A stretch of DNA of 27,805 bases, taken from Granulicella sp. (GTDB taxonomy: Bacteria > Acidobacteriota > Terriglobia > Terriglobales > Acidobacteriaceae). The stretch is from NCBI GenBank assembly GCA_003133205.1, contig PKWK01000405.1:51348-79152 (forward strand), read 5' to 3'. Of this stretch, positions 1 to 8,074 are shown piece after piece. Below the pieces are notes generated by a model, which was given only the letters and a program-made list of their open reading frames with translations, had not been told where the DNA came from and made no database searches. The first letter of the stretch is position 1. Each line of letters starts with the position of its first letter. Both the position numbers and the translations under genes were made by a program.

Positions 1-1254
1 GGATTTGGCGTCTTCTTCGACTCGCAGCAGGTCGGCATCGAAAACAATCGCTTCGTCGATGTCTCGCCCTTCAGCGTGCAGGTCGCCGTCACCACGCCGG
101 CCGGCCTGCTCTCCAATCCATATCTGGGTATGACGAATCCCTTCCCGCCGCCGGCGGTTCCGTCTCCCAGCTTCGTCTTCCCCACACCGATCCTGGTGGT
201 CACGTATGACCCGCGCGCCAACTCGCGGATGGACGCGCCAGTCACCTATAACTACAACCTCACCGTCGAGCACCAGTTCGCCCAGGGCTTCCTTGGACGC
301 GTCGCCTACGTCGGCTCGCAGTCGCGCCACCAGACCGAGACAGCCGAACTCAATCCCGCAATCTACTATCCCGGCAACACTGCCAGCACCGACCAGCGCC
401 GCGCCTTCAACGGCCTGCCGCTCGGCACGGTTCCGACGACGACGAATGCGCGCACGCTCTACGGCTCGATCGGACAGGGCACGCAGGACCTCAACGGCAA
501 CTACAACTCGCTGCAACTGACCGCGCAGCGCCGCATGAAGACGCTCACGCTGCTCGCCAACTACACCTTCTCGAAAGCGCTCGACGACGTACCCAACGGA
601 CAGGGCAACGCCGGCGTCGCCGCTCAGAGTCTGTCAACGCTGCCAGTGACGAATCCGCTGCGACACAAGGTCGACTACGGCCGCTCGGACTTCGATCGAG
701 CCCACATCGCAACCATCTCGTACGTGTGGGATCTGCCCACCTTCGCCAACAGCAATCTCCTGATGCGTGAGGTCGCAGGCGGATGGCAACTCACCGGAGT
801 GATGCGCCGGCAGTCCGGCCAGGGCTTCACCGCCACCGCCGGCTCCGATCGCTCGCAGACCGGACTCAACACCGACCGCGCCATGCTGACCGGCGCCAAC
901 CCCTACGGTGGCAGCGCATGCGGCGCCACCATTACCTGCGTCAGCTATCTCAATCCCGCCGCGTTTGTCACCGTCTACACGGCGACCAGCTATCCTCTCG
1001 GGACCTACGGCAACACCGGCAAGAATGCCTTCAATGGCCCAGCGTTTATCGGCTGGGACGTCGGCGCCCTGAAGAACTTTGCGCTGATGCCGGAGGATCG
1101 CCTCCGTCTCCAGTTCCATGCTGAGTTCTTCAACGTCCTCAACCACACCAACTACAACAACCCAACGGCGGCGGCCAACTCGGCCAACTTCGGCAAGATC
1201 CTCGGCGCGCAGGATCCGCGCATCGGACAACTCGCGCTGAAGGTCATCTTCTAA
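1..1254 (+). CDS. TonB-dependent receptor (Oar-like), C-terminal part, 5' end outside the window
   Basis: The reading frame is open from base 1, so the gene starts upstream of the window; the first internal ATG at 76 is not the start. The 417 visible residues are the C-terminal part of an outer-membrane beta-barrel of the acidobacterial Oar-like TonB receptor family. Visible family features are alternating aromatic/polar strands, a segment around residues 195-210 (numbered from base 1) resembling the usual TFSKALDD stretch, an HRA/DRAHIATISY-like strand, and a terminal barrel segment with FNVLNHTNYNNP. The protein ends in phenylalanine (VIF), as expected for recognition by the BAM assembly machine. 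Such receptors import large substrates with TonB energy; the substrate cannot be told from this half. A strong terminator follows 24 bases after the stop, so it is the last gene of its transcript. Confidence 0.85.
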   Translation, partial: GFGVFFDSQQVGIENNRFVDVSPFSVQVAVTTPAGLLSNPYLGMTNPFPPPAVPSPSFVFPTPILVVTYDPRANSRMDAPVTYNYNLTVEHQFAQGFLGRVAYVGSQSRHQTETAELNPAIYYPGNTASTDQRRAFNGLPLGTVPTTTNARTLYGSIGQGTQDLNGNYNSLQLTAQRRMKTLTLLANYTFSKALDDVPNGQGNAGVAAQSLSTLPVTNPLRHKVDYGRSDFDRAHIATISYVWDLPTFANSNLLMREVAGGWQLTGVMRRQSGQGFTATAGSDRSQTGLNTDRAMLTGANPYGGSACGATITCVSYLNPAAFVTVYTATSYPLGTYGNTGKNAFNGPAFIGWDVGALKNFALMPEDRLRLQFHAEFFNVLNHTNYNNPTAAANSANFGKILGAQDPRIGQLALKVIF

Positions 1255-1278
1255 AGCAACGACGCTGCGCCATGCGAA

Positions 1279-1314
1279 GGCAGTGCGTGTAACTCCACAC
1301 GCACTGCCTTTTTT
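1279..1314 (+). terminator. Intrinsic terminator of the TonB receptor gene
   Basis: A perfect 12-bp stem (GGCAGTGCGTGT at 1279-1290 and its complement at 1297-1308) with a 6-base loop is followed directly by six T (1309-1314). This is a textbook Rho-independent terminator and it separates the receptor gene from the porin cluster. Confidence 0.93.
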
Positions 1315-1485
1315 CAGCGCGAAACTCCTGCGCCAGGCGCGGTGTCACGCCTCCGGTCCCGACCAGCACACAACGAACGCTAACCCCCTCGCTGGCCTCT
1401 GCCGATAGAGCATCTGTCGGCATCCAGCGGGTCCGCTTGCAGTGGGCGTCAGCCGGACCCGATTGCCGCGACCGAGGAGCGCTTC
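1315..1485 (+). other. Leader region upstream of the porin gene
   Basis: This 170-base stretch carries no convincing coding frame. The promoter of the porin cluster should lie here, but I could not pick -35/-10 boxes with confidence. A GAGGAG ribosome binding site at 1474-1479 lies 6 bases before the GTG start at 1486. Confidence 0.4.
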
Positions 1486-2643
1486 GTGAAGAATCGTCTA
1501 ATCGCAATCACCGTACTCAGCATCTTGCCCATCTTCGGCGCGGCGCGCTCTTCGGCGCAGAGCATGGACGACCTCAACCTCCAGGTCCACGGCTACGCCA
1601 CCCAGGGCTACGTTTACAGCACCAACAATAACTGGGACACCACCAACTCCACCGACGGCAGCGCGGCTTGGTCCGAAGCGGTGGTCAACCTCTCGGTGCA
1701 GCCGCAGCCAAAGCTGCGCATCGGTATCCAGGCCCGCTACTATCTGCTCGGCACCTACGGCGACAAGATCGTCCTCGACTGGGCGCAGGCAGACTTCAAG
1801 GTCAACGAGAAGATAGGCTTTCGCGTGGGCAAGGTGAAGACCCCGTCCGGGCTGCTGAACGAAACGCAGGATATCGACCCCGCCCATCTCTGGGTTCTGC
1901 TGCCTCAATCCGTCTATCCCCTCGCCAGCCGCTCCGCCCAACTCGATCACTACGGAGGTGTAGTGTATGGCGCAATCCCCCTCGGCGAATCCCTCGGCAA
2001 GCTGGCTTATCGCGCCTTCGGTGGGCAGCGTGTACTGGGCGGGGACGATGGATACTTCCAGCCCTTCCGAGAACAGGGTCTGACTCTGCCGAACGGGATC
2101 ACGGGCCGCGTCTTTGGCGGGTACTTGCGCTGGAACACACCGCTCGAAGGGTTGACGGCGGGCGCCAGTGTCGATTCCGAACATCCCAGCGGCAGCATAG
2201 CCGCCGGCCCTTACGTGGGAACATTCTCCACGCGGCCGGTCTACGCGTCTTACTTCTTTGCCAGGTATGAGCGGAACAAGGTCATGCTGGCCGGCGAGTA
2301 CAGCCGAATTGCCGCGGTCTCGACGGTCCAGTTTCCTGGCGCTCCGCCGGCCGATACCCACACCGACAACCGCACCTTCTATGTCATGGCAAGTTACAAG
2401 CTTGCCGAGAAGCTTACCGCCGGAGCGTATTACAGCAGCTTCATGAACCCGCAACTTCCCGTCTCCAGCGCTCGCTATCAGAAGGACTGGGCGCTTGCCG
2501 GCCGCTACGACTTCAACCCATACCTCTACCTCAAGCTCGAACAGCACTTCGTCGACGGTACAGCCATCGGCCTCGACTCCGACAATCCCGACCTGCGGCC
2601 GAATATGCGCATGACGTTGCTCAAGCTGGGCGTGAGCTTCTGA
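1486..2643 (+). CDS. Outer-membrane porin (DcaP-like/OprO-like beta-barrel)
   Basis: This encodes a 385-residue protein with a signal peptide (basic MKNR, hydrophobic core, cleavage expected after SSAQ near residue 25). The rest is alternating amphipathic strands typical of a trimeric porin barrel, ending in the strand LLKLGVSF with C-terminal phenylalanine. It would allow passive diffusion of small solutes through the outer membrane; the substrate is not evident. The GTG start is chosen because GAGGAG sits 6 bases upstream and the signal peptide begins exactly there. The stop codon TGA touches a possible ATG of the next gene (TGATG), so this gene and the PstS-like gene are probably co-transcribed. 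It is likely the porin partner of the sensing genes that follow. The porin class is inferred from architecture; the subfamily name is less certain. Confidence 0.8.
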   Translation: MKNRLIAITVLSILPIFGAARSSAQSMDDLNLQVHGYATQGYVYSTNNNWDTTNSTDGSAAWSEAVVNLSVQPQPKLRIGIQARYYLLGTYGDKIVLDWAQADFKVNEKIGFRVGKVKTPSGLLNETQDIDPAHLWVLLPQSVYPLASRSAQLDHYGGVVYGAIPLGESLGKLAYRAFGGQRVLGGDDGYFQPFREQGLTLPNGITGRVFGGYLRWNTPLEGLTAGASVDSEHPSGSIAAGPYVGTFSTRPVYASYFFARYERNKVMLAGEYSRIAAVSTVQFPGAPPADTHTDNRTFYVMASYKLAEKLTAGAYYSSFMNPQLPVSSARYQKDWALAGRYDFNPYLYLKLEQHFVDGTAIGLDSDNPDLRPNMRMTLLKLGVSF

Positions 2644-2666
2644 TGAAAACGAACGGAGACCATCTC

Positions 2667-3089
2667 GTGAAACGGATTTCCATTCTCCTCTTCGGCTCGC
2701 TCATCCCGCTGCTCTGCACGCACGCGCAACTCGTGGTGATCGCAAACTCCAGCGTGGCCGCGACCAGCGTCTCCAGGGGTGAACTGCGCGACGTCTTCAC
2801 CGGCGCCTCATCCAGCCTCAGCGGAGGCGCGCAGGTCACACCGGTGCTCCTGAAGCAGGGTGCGGTGCACGACGAATTTCTCAGCCTCTACATCGGCAAG
2901 TCCGACTCTGCATTTCGCGCGGGTTGGCGCAGCGTCCTTTTCTCCGGCCAGGGCATCATGCCAAAGTCGCTCGATTCGGACGCAGCCGTGGTGGAGTACG
3001 TGGCGCACACTCCGGGTGCGATCGGATACATCGGAAAAACGACCAACCATGACGGCGTGAAGATTCTGGCCGTGAGGCAAGCATCATGA
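2667..3089 (+). CDS. Small PstS-like periplasmic substrate-binding protein
   Basis: This encodes a 140-residue exported protein of the phosphate-binding-like PBP family. After a signal peptide ([25 protein letters not shown]) the mature protein starts with LVVIANSSV, then carries the [11 protein letters not shown] motif, [26 protein letters not shown], and ends with [18 protein letters not shown]. These match the short single-domain relatives of PstS. I chose the GTG at 2667 because GGAGA lies 7 bases upstream and the signal peptide begins there; an ATG at 2643 overlapping the porin stop would add 8 residues before it. No ABC transporter permease or ATPase is adjacent, so it is more likely a ligand receptor for the neighbouring chemotaxis protein than part of an uptake system. 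The ligand is unknown. It overlaps the next gene by ATGA. Confidence 0.8.
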   Translation: MKRISILLFGSLIPLLCTHAQLVVIANSSVAATSVSRGELRDVFTGASSSLSGGAQVTPVLLKQGAVHDEFLSLYIGKSDSAFRAGWRSVLFSGQGIMPKSLDSDAAVVEYVAHTPGAIGYIGKTTNHDGVKILAVRQAS

Positions 3090-4834
3090 CGCCGACGCGC
3101 AAAATGAAGCACAGTATCCGGGCACGCATCCTCGCCATCCTCGCGATGATGGGCGCAAGTTGCCTGCTGCTGCTGGCAATGGTCGAGTTCACGGCAGCGG
3201 CTACGCACGGGCACATGGACCGCTTGTCCTCGACGGTGTTTCCCGCCGCAATGCAATTGGTTCAAACGGAAGCCTCCTTTGAACAGATGAAGAAGCGCTA
3301 CAAGGAAGCGGTCCTGCTCGAAGAACCCACCGCGCTGGCCGATGCGGACAAGGACGCCGACGCGGTTGCGGCCGCGCTCCGCAGCCTGAGCGCCACGGCC
3401 GCGGGATCGCCGGACCTCGCCGCTCGGGTGGAAGACATCACGACGCAATTCTCCAGCGTCCGCTCCCGCTCGCGCGAGGCCTACAGCGCCCTGCTTGCCA
3501 GCAAAGTCAACGTGGCCGATAACCTGCAAGCAAAGGTCGCCGCGCTGGCGATGGACAATCAGCGCCTGACCGCCACCATGCAGGACCTCGATGCATCCCT
3601 GGCCGAACAAAGCCGCGAAGAGTTCCGCGCAACCGACCTCTGGTCGAGCCGCTCGCGTGCCGCGGGCTGGACCATGCTGCTGTTTGGGCTGATCGGATTC
3701 ACCTGCACCTGGTGGATGCTGCAGTACAAGGTCATTCTGCCGCTCGATCGCCTCGGCCGCCGCATGCAGGACATCGCCCAGGGCGACGGCGACTTGACCG
3801 GCCGCGTGGAAGTGCGCGGGCACAGCGAACTGGATGAAGTCGGACGCTGGTTCAACGTCTTCATCGAACGCATCGAGCAGATCGTCCTGCGGGTGACCGA
3901 GAGCGCACGCGCCGTGGGCGACGCCGCCGCCGGCCTGGCGGAAATCGCGAATCAGAACGCCTCGCAATCGGCCACCCAACGCGATCAGGCAATGGACATC
4001 ACGGCAAGCATGGGCGAAATCTCTGTTGCCGTGCAACAGATCAGCGCGACCACGAACAGCGCGGCACGCGACGCGCGCAAGGCTGAGGAAAATGCCCACG
4101 CCGGCGGCGATACTGTGCGCTCCACCGTGGCGACGATTCAGCAACTGCTGGTGGCCAACCAGGCCACCGCGATCAAAATAGGAGAACTTGGCCACGCCAG
4201 CGACGGCATCGGCAGAATCACCGGCGTCATCGACGACATTGCCAACCAGACCAACCTGCTCGCGCTCAACGCCAGCATTGAGGCGGCCCGCGCCGGCGAT
4301 CATGGCCGCGGATTCGCGGTCGTCGCAGCCGAGGTCAGACGGCTCGCCGAACGCACCAGCCTCGCCACCCGCGAAATCGACCTGACGGTTCACGCGATTC
4401 AGGCCGGAACCTCCGAAGTGGTCGAGGCCATGCGCTCCAGCATGCTTCACGTGGAGAGTGGCGTCGGCTCGGCGCGGTCCGCCGGAGATGCGCTCGCGAA
4501 TATCATTCAAGGCTCGGAGGCGCTGCAACGGATGGTTACGCAGATCGCCGCCGCATCCGCGCAGCAGTCCTATGTGACCCAGTAGGTCAATGACAACGTC
4601 AATGAGATTTCGCGAATCATCGAATTCACGACCACCAGTTCCGTGCGCGCCGTCGACGCCTGCGACCGGCTGTCTTCGCTGGCGGCGGACCTGAATCAGC
4701 TGGTTGGGTCGTTCAAGGTGCGAGATGAATTGCTGCACGCCGGCGAACGCACGGCCATCCGCTACACCAGCGCTCCACCGCGCGAGTTGCGTGGGCTCAT
4801 TGCGAAGACAGTCTCCAGCCCCGGACTCCCCTGA
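3086..4834 (+). pseudogene. Methyl-accepting chemotaxis protein interrupted by an in-frame TAG near the C-terminus
   Basis: The frame 3086-4585 gives 499 residues and stops at TAG (4583-4585). The same frame continues without a break to TGA at 4832-4834, and the continuation (VNDNVNEISRIIEF, later LAADLNQLVGSFKV) is the expected end of a chemoreceptor. The natural product would therefore be 582 residues, and the TAG most simply replaces a CAG glutamine codon. Domains: TM1 about residues 12-33, a helical periplasmic sensor of about 160 residues, TM2 about 192-212, HAMP about 213-265, then the long signalling coiled coil with its conserved hairpin tip ([21 protein letters not shown]). The tip is intact in the truncated product, but the last descending-helix segment is lost. 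It overlaps the binding-protein gene by ATGA, so it probably senses that protein. Whether it still functions or is a recent pseudogene cannot be decided from sequence. Confidence 0.88.
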
Positions 4835-4858
4835 ACCTCAGTCCGTTATCATGCCATC

Positions 4859-6391
4859 ATGGCAGCCATAACAGCGGACCGGCTCTCGCAATGGACCATG
4901 CAGTATTGCGTGAAGCCCTGCGCCATCGCCGGCTTTTTCGTGCTCGTGGCCTTCCTGTGGACGCTGCTGTTCCAGCACGCCATTGCGTACCCATTTCTGT
5001 TTCTTTTCATTGGAGCGGTGATGGGAAGCGCATGGTTTGGCGGCATCATCTCCGGCTTTGTTGCGGTCGGCCTGTCCTCGCTGCTCGTCGACTATTTCTT
5101 CGTTCCCCCATTCTTTTCCATGTCCGTGGCGCCGCCATCGCAGACCTACCTGGGAGCCTTTGTCATCTGCGCCATCGCCATGACGCTGGTCAGTTCGGCG
5201 CAGCGGCGCAGCCAGGTCGCAGTGCGCGACGCCCGCGATCAACTGGAGACGAAGGTGCAGGAGCGAACTGCCGAGCTGCGGCAGTCGAACCTTGAGTTGG
5301 AGGAGAGTTGGCGCAGGTTGCGCATGTTGACCAACGCCATTCCGCAGCAGATGTGGAGCACCGATGCCGACGGCAACATCGAGTACTGCAATCAACATCT
5401 CATCGACTATATCGGCAGCCCGATGGAGGGCCTGGTCGGCGAGGCCTTCTTCCGCCATCTGCATCCGCTGGATGAGCGGCTCTTCCGCCAGGTCTGGCGC
5501 TCGGCACTCGACGCCGGAAAGAAATTCGAGGTGGAGACGCGTGTCCGCGGCGCCGATGGCACGTATCGCTGGTTCCTGATCCGCAGCGTTCCCCAGCATT
5601 CCATCGACGCAAGAATCGCGCACTGGTATGGCATCCACATCGACATCGAGCAACAGTATCGCGCCCAGCAGGGATTGACAGTGGCGCACGACGAACTGTC
5701 GCGCCTGTCGCGCACCTTGAGCATGGGAGAGCTGGCCGCATCGATCGCGCACGAATTGAACCAGCCCCTCACCGCAGTCGTCACGCACGCCTATGCCTGC
5801 CGCAAGTGGCTCAGCGCCGAGCCCGCGAATCTTGAGCGCGCCGTCGCCACCGCCGACAAGATCGTGCAGGAGAGCACTCGCGCCGCGGCGGTTGTGGCCC
5901 GCGTGCGCGCGCTATTTCGCAAGAACGATACGGTTCGCGAGTCCACCGATCTCAATCTCCTCATCATGGATCTTGCCCGAGTGTTGCGCGACGATGCGAT
6001 CCGGCGTAACGTCTCCATCAAGCTTGCGCTCGCGCCGGACCTGCCCCAGGTCGATCTCGACCAGGTGCAGATTCAGCAGGTGCTGCTCAACCTCGCCATC
6101 AACGGAATGGATGCGATGGCGGATGCAAGCGAGCCGCGCGAGTTGACCATTCGTTCGGAGCGCCAGGCCGACAACGAGATATGTGTAACCGTGGAAGATC
6201 GCGGCGTGGGCCTCACCGCCGACGCGCCGACGCGCATGTTCGAGCCGTTCTTCAGCACCAAGCCGCAAGGCACCGGAATGGGATTGGCGATCTGCCGCAG
6301 CATCGTCGAAGCGCACGACGGGCGCATCTGGGCGTCGGAGTCCGCGGGCGGCGGCGCTGCGTTTCACTTCACCATTCGGGTGCAATCATGA
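4859..6391 (+). CDS. PAS-domain membrane sensor histidine kinase (FixL-like)
   Basis: This encodes a 510-residue sensor kinase. Residues about 20-115 form a four-helix membrane domain of the KdpD/DUF4118 type, with FVPPFFSMSVAPP between helices. A short coiled coil (VQERTAELRQSNLELEES) leads to a PAS domain (about 155-265: NAIPQQMWSTDADGNIEYCNQ). The transmitter has an H-box (SIAHELNQPLTAVV, phosphorylated His), N-box (NLAINGMDAM), G1 (DRGVGL), F box (FEPFFSTKPQGTG) and G2 (GMGLAI), so it should be catalytically complete. It autophosphorylates and passes the phosphate to the regulator encoded next, whose start overlaps its stop (ATGA). The PAS ligand is not identifiable; no haem-binding His motif of true FixL was seen. 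It starts 24 bases after the chemoreceptor's full-length frame, consistent with one transcription unit. Confidence 0.92.
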   Translation: MAAITADRLSQWTMQYCVKPCAIAGFFVLVAFLWTLLFQHAIAYPFLFLFIGAVMGSAWFGGIISGFVAVGLSSLLVDYFFVPPFFSMSVAPPSQTYLGAFVICAIAMTLVSSAQRRSQVAVRDARDQLETKVQERTAELRQSNLELEESWRRLRMLTNAIPQQMWSTDADGNIEYCNQHLIDYIGSPMEGLVGEAFFRHLHPLDERLFRQVWRSALDAGKKFEVETRVRGADGTYRWFLIRSVPQHSIDARIAHWYGIHIDIEQQYRAQQGLTVAHDELSRLSRTLSMGELAASIAHELNQPLTAVVTHAYACRKWLSAEPANLERAVATADKIVQESTRAAAVVARVRALFRKNDTVRESTDLNLLIMDLARVLRDDAIRRNVSIKLALAPDLPQVDLDQVQIQQVLLNLAINGMDAMADASEPRELTIRSERQADNEICVTVEDRGVGLTADAPTRMFEPFFSTKPQGTGMGLAICRSIVEAHDGRIWASESAGGGAAFHFTIRVQS

Positions 6392-7035
6392 GCACGCAAG
6401 CCGCAACCGCGAATCCCCAGCACGAGACCGTCTTCATCGTCGATGACGACGCATCCATCGGCGAGGGCCTGTCAAATCTGCTCGAATCGGTCGGCCTGAA
6501 CGCGGAGCACTATCTCTCCGCCGAAGATTTTCTCGCGCACTGGAGCAGCGCGCGGCCGGGATGCCTCGTGCTCGATGTCCGCCTGCCGGGAATGACCGGC
6601 GTCGAGTTCCAGGAAAAGATGCGGCAGTCCGGCATCGAGATTCCCATCATCTTCATGACCGCGCACGGAGACATTCCCATGGTGCGCAAGGTGATGAGGG
6701 CCGGCGCGGTCGAGTTCCTCACCAAGCCCTTCGAGGCTCAGGAACTGCTGCATGCGATCGAGTACGCTCTTGCCAATGACCGCGCTCGCCGCAAGGAGCA
6801 AACCGAATTGAACTCGATACGAGCCTCAATCGATTCGCTAACCCCGCGCGAACGCGAAGTGATGGCGCTGGTCACCGCCGGACTGCTGAACAAACAGATC
6901 GCCGCCGAACTCGGCCTCAGCGAAATCACCGTCAAGCTGCACCGCCGCCACGTCCTCGAAAAGATGCAGGCCGACTCGTTAGCAGACCTGGTCAAGATGA
7001 CGGAAAAGATTCGCACCGCCCAGCCCAGACAATAG
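6388..7035 (+). CDS. FixJ/NarL-type response regulator with LuxR DNA-binding domain
   Basis: This encodes a 215-residue two-component regulator. The receiver domain (about residues 14-125) has the acidic pair DDD in VFIVDDDAS, the phospho-acceptor Asp in CLVLDVRLPGMTG, the Thr/Ser in IIFMTAHGD and the Lys in FLTKPFE. The output domain (about 148-208: LTPREREVMALVTAGLLNKQIA, then SEITVKLHRRHVLEKM) is a LuxR-type helix-turn-helix. I placed the start at the ATG at 6388, which overlaps the kinase stop by ATGA; the frame is open further upstream but that part lies inside the kinase gene. It is the cognate partner of the kinase. A palindrome next to a promoter 45 bases after its stop codon is a candidate binding site. 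Confidence 0.94.
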   Translation: MSTQAATANPQHETVFIVDDDASIGEGLSNLLESVGLNAEHYLSAEDFLAHWSSARPGCLVLDVRLPGMTGVEFQEKMRQSGIEIPIIFMTAHGDIPMVRKVMRAGAVEFLTKPFEAQELLHAIEYALANDRARRKEQTELNSIRASIDSLTPREREVMALVTAGLLNKQIAAELGLSEITVKLHRRHVLEKMQADSLADLVKMTEKIRTAQPRQ

Positions 7036-7079
7036 AATCCTGCTCCTCAAGCCCACACGCGACATCGCGCAGCCGCATA

Positions 7080-7097
7080 CCTATACCAAGGTATAGG
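7080..7097. promoter_or_regulatory. Near-perfect palindrome, candidate response-regulator operator
   Basis: CCTATACCAAGGTATAGG has two 8-bp arms (CCTATACC and GGTATAGG) around a 2-base centre. It ends exactly one base before the -35 box of the promoter at 7098-7126, a common position for activators of the LuxR/FixJ output class. It lies 45 bases downstream of a response regulator of that class. That this regulator binds here is inference. Confidence 0.65.
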
Positions 7098-7126
7098 TTG
7101 TTTTCTGCCACCCCGCGCCCTACTAT
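7098..7126 (+). promoter_or_regulatory. Sigma-70-like promoter of the amtB-glnK operon
   Basis: TTGTTT (7098-7103) and TACTAT (7121-7126) are separated by 17 bases, the optimal spacing for a housekeeping promoter. Transcription would begin near 7133 and give a leader of about 290 bases before the first small gene. No sigma-54 box (TGGCAC-N5-TTGC type) was seen in front of amtB. Confidence 0.55.
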
Positions 7127-7132
7127 CACCCA

Positions 7133-7426
7133 ATACAGTCGCACGCTGACACCTGAATCTCTGCAACGCAACGCACCGATCTTGTTTCTGTACTAGCATC
7201 CAACGGCTGGCCCTGCGGTCAAATCCCTGACCTCATCCTCCAGTCCATTCGCCGCACGTACCGCGACGTCGCTCGCTCGAGCATCTTTCAAAGAAGTTCT
7301 ATATCCACAATATTGCCGCTTGGTGAGGGGCCAGCGATTCTGTACCTCCAGCGGCTGGAATCAATCACTGTTTCAATGCGAACGTGTTGCAGCATAGATT
7401 TGCTCAACGCGATAGAGGAGGCGTCT
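7133..7426 (+). other. Untranslated leader upstream of the small protein gene
   Basis: About 290 bases without a convincing gene. A frame open from 7313 runs into the small gene at 7427, but has no good ribosome binding site at its own start. I recognised no riboswitch or clear hairpin here. Confidence 0.35.
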
Positions 7427-7540
7427 GTGAATTTTCACTTGCTTTTGTTCGCCGCTCAACTCGGGGTACTTCTTTCGCCGGTAGCCCTCCTCGCACGCCC
7501 TGCTTCCACGCTCGCAAAGAAGGCGGCCACCCGCCGATGA
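7427..7540 (+). CDS. Small hydrophobic protein of 37 residues, translationally coupled to the next gene
   Basis: A GTG start at 7427 is preceded at 5 bases by AGAGGAGG (7414-7421), one of the strongest ribosome binding sites in the window. The product begins MNFHLLLFAAQLGVLLSPVA, a single membrane helix or signal-like segment (about residues 4-23), and ends with a basic tail (KKAATRR). Its TGA stop overlaps the ATG of the following gene (ATGA at 7537-7540), the same coupling used by neighbouring gene pairs. I do not recognise the family. Strong translation signal, hydrophobic profile and overlap together support a real gene, but conservation has not been tested. It may also act as a leader peptide that opens translation of the gene at 7537. 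Confidence 0.5.
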   Translation: MNFHLLLFAAQLGVLLSPVALLARPASTLAKKAATRR

Positions 7541-8007
7541 GAGAGATCCTCGACACCATCGGATTCTTTCAAGCGATTCGTAACCAAATGCGATTCGGAG
7601 AATTCTCGCGGCTGTCAATTCGTCTCCAGCACTTCGAGATCAAGGCCGACTCCGCGGAATGCGATTGGTTCATGCGCCCGCCCGATCCCTGGGACGTTCA
7701 TCTCCCCACTCGCCAGCGCGAGGAACACCTCACGCAACAAGCCCTGCTCGATGGCTTGAAGATTCGTGAGTTGATCTTTCGCGGCTTCCCCCAGGTTCAG
7801 CGCGCGGAGCTCAAGGTCTATCGCGAGTGCGATTCCGAGGCCGCGATTCATGAACTCGTAATGACCGGCGCAGTCCTCCGCGAGACCGAGGTCTTGCCGC
7901 GAGTCGCGTCCCTGGTCATGCGGGCCAAATTGTATGGATTTCGATTCTCCCTGGATGGCGGTGTGCTGGAGAGGATGGGGTCGAGTGGAGTTCACGCGAG
8001 CTGTTAG
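7537..8007 (+). CDS. Conserved-type hypothetical protein, 156 residues
   Basis: The ATG at 7537 overlaps the stop of the small gene at 7427. The frame is open further upstream (to 7384) but that part has the composition of a shadow frame, so I exclude it. The product starts MREILDTIGFFQAIRNQMRF and alternates short amphipathic helices and strands (RLSIRLQHFEIKADSAECDW, ELKVYRECDSEAAIHELVMTG, VMRAKLYGFRFSLDGG), which suggests a compact soluble alpha/beta domain. No signal peptide, membrane segment or catalytic motif is visible. I recall similar hypothetical proteins in acidobacterial genomes but cannot assign a function. Its position before amtB in the same direction, 67 bases apart, suggests a shared transcript. 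Confidence 0.7.
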   Translation: MREILDTIGFFQAIRNQMRFGEFSRLSIRLQHFEIKADSAECDWFMRPPDPWDVHLPTRQREEHLTQQALLDGLKIRELIFRGFPQVQRAELKVYRECDSEAAIHELVMTGAVLRETEVLPRVASLVMRAKLYGFRFSLDGGVLERMGSSGVHASC

Positions 8008-8074
8008 TTCAGCTGCATAACCGGGCAGTACCAAGGGATCTCAGGCGTTCACCACAATCTCAAGGAGACGAACT

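Noticed and set aside
2888..4738. 616-residue open frame on the - strand opposite the chemoreceptor
   Set aside because: It is the antisense of a well-recognised chemoreceptor, has low-complexity Arg/Gly/Asp-rich composition and no family features; high GC leaves such shadow frames open.
8008..8074. Sigma-54 promoter in front of amtB
   Set aside because: No TGGCAC-N5-TTGC-like element was found in this gap.
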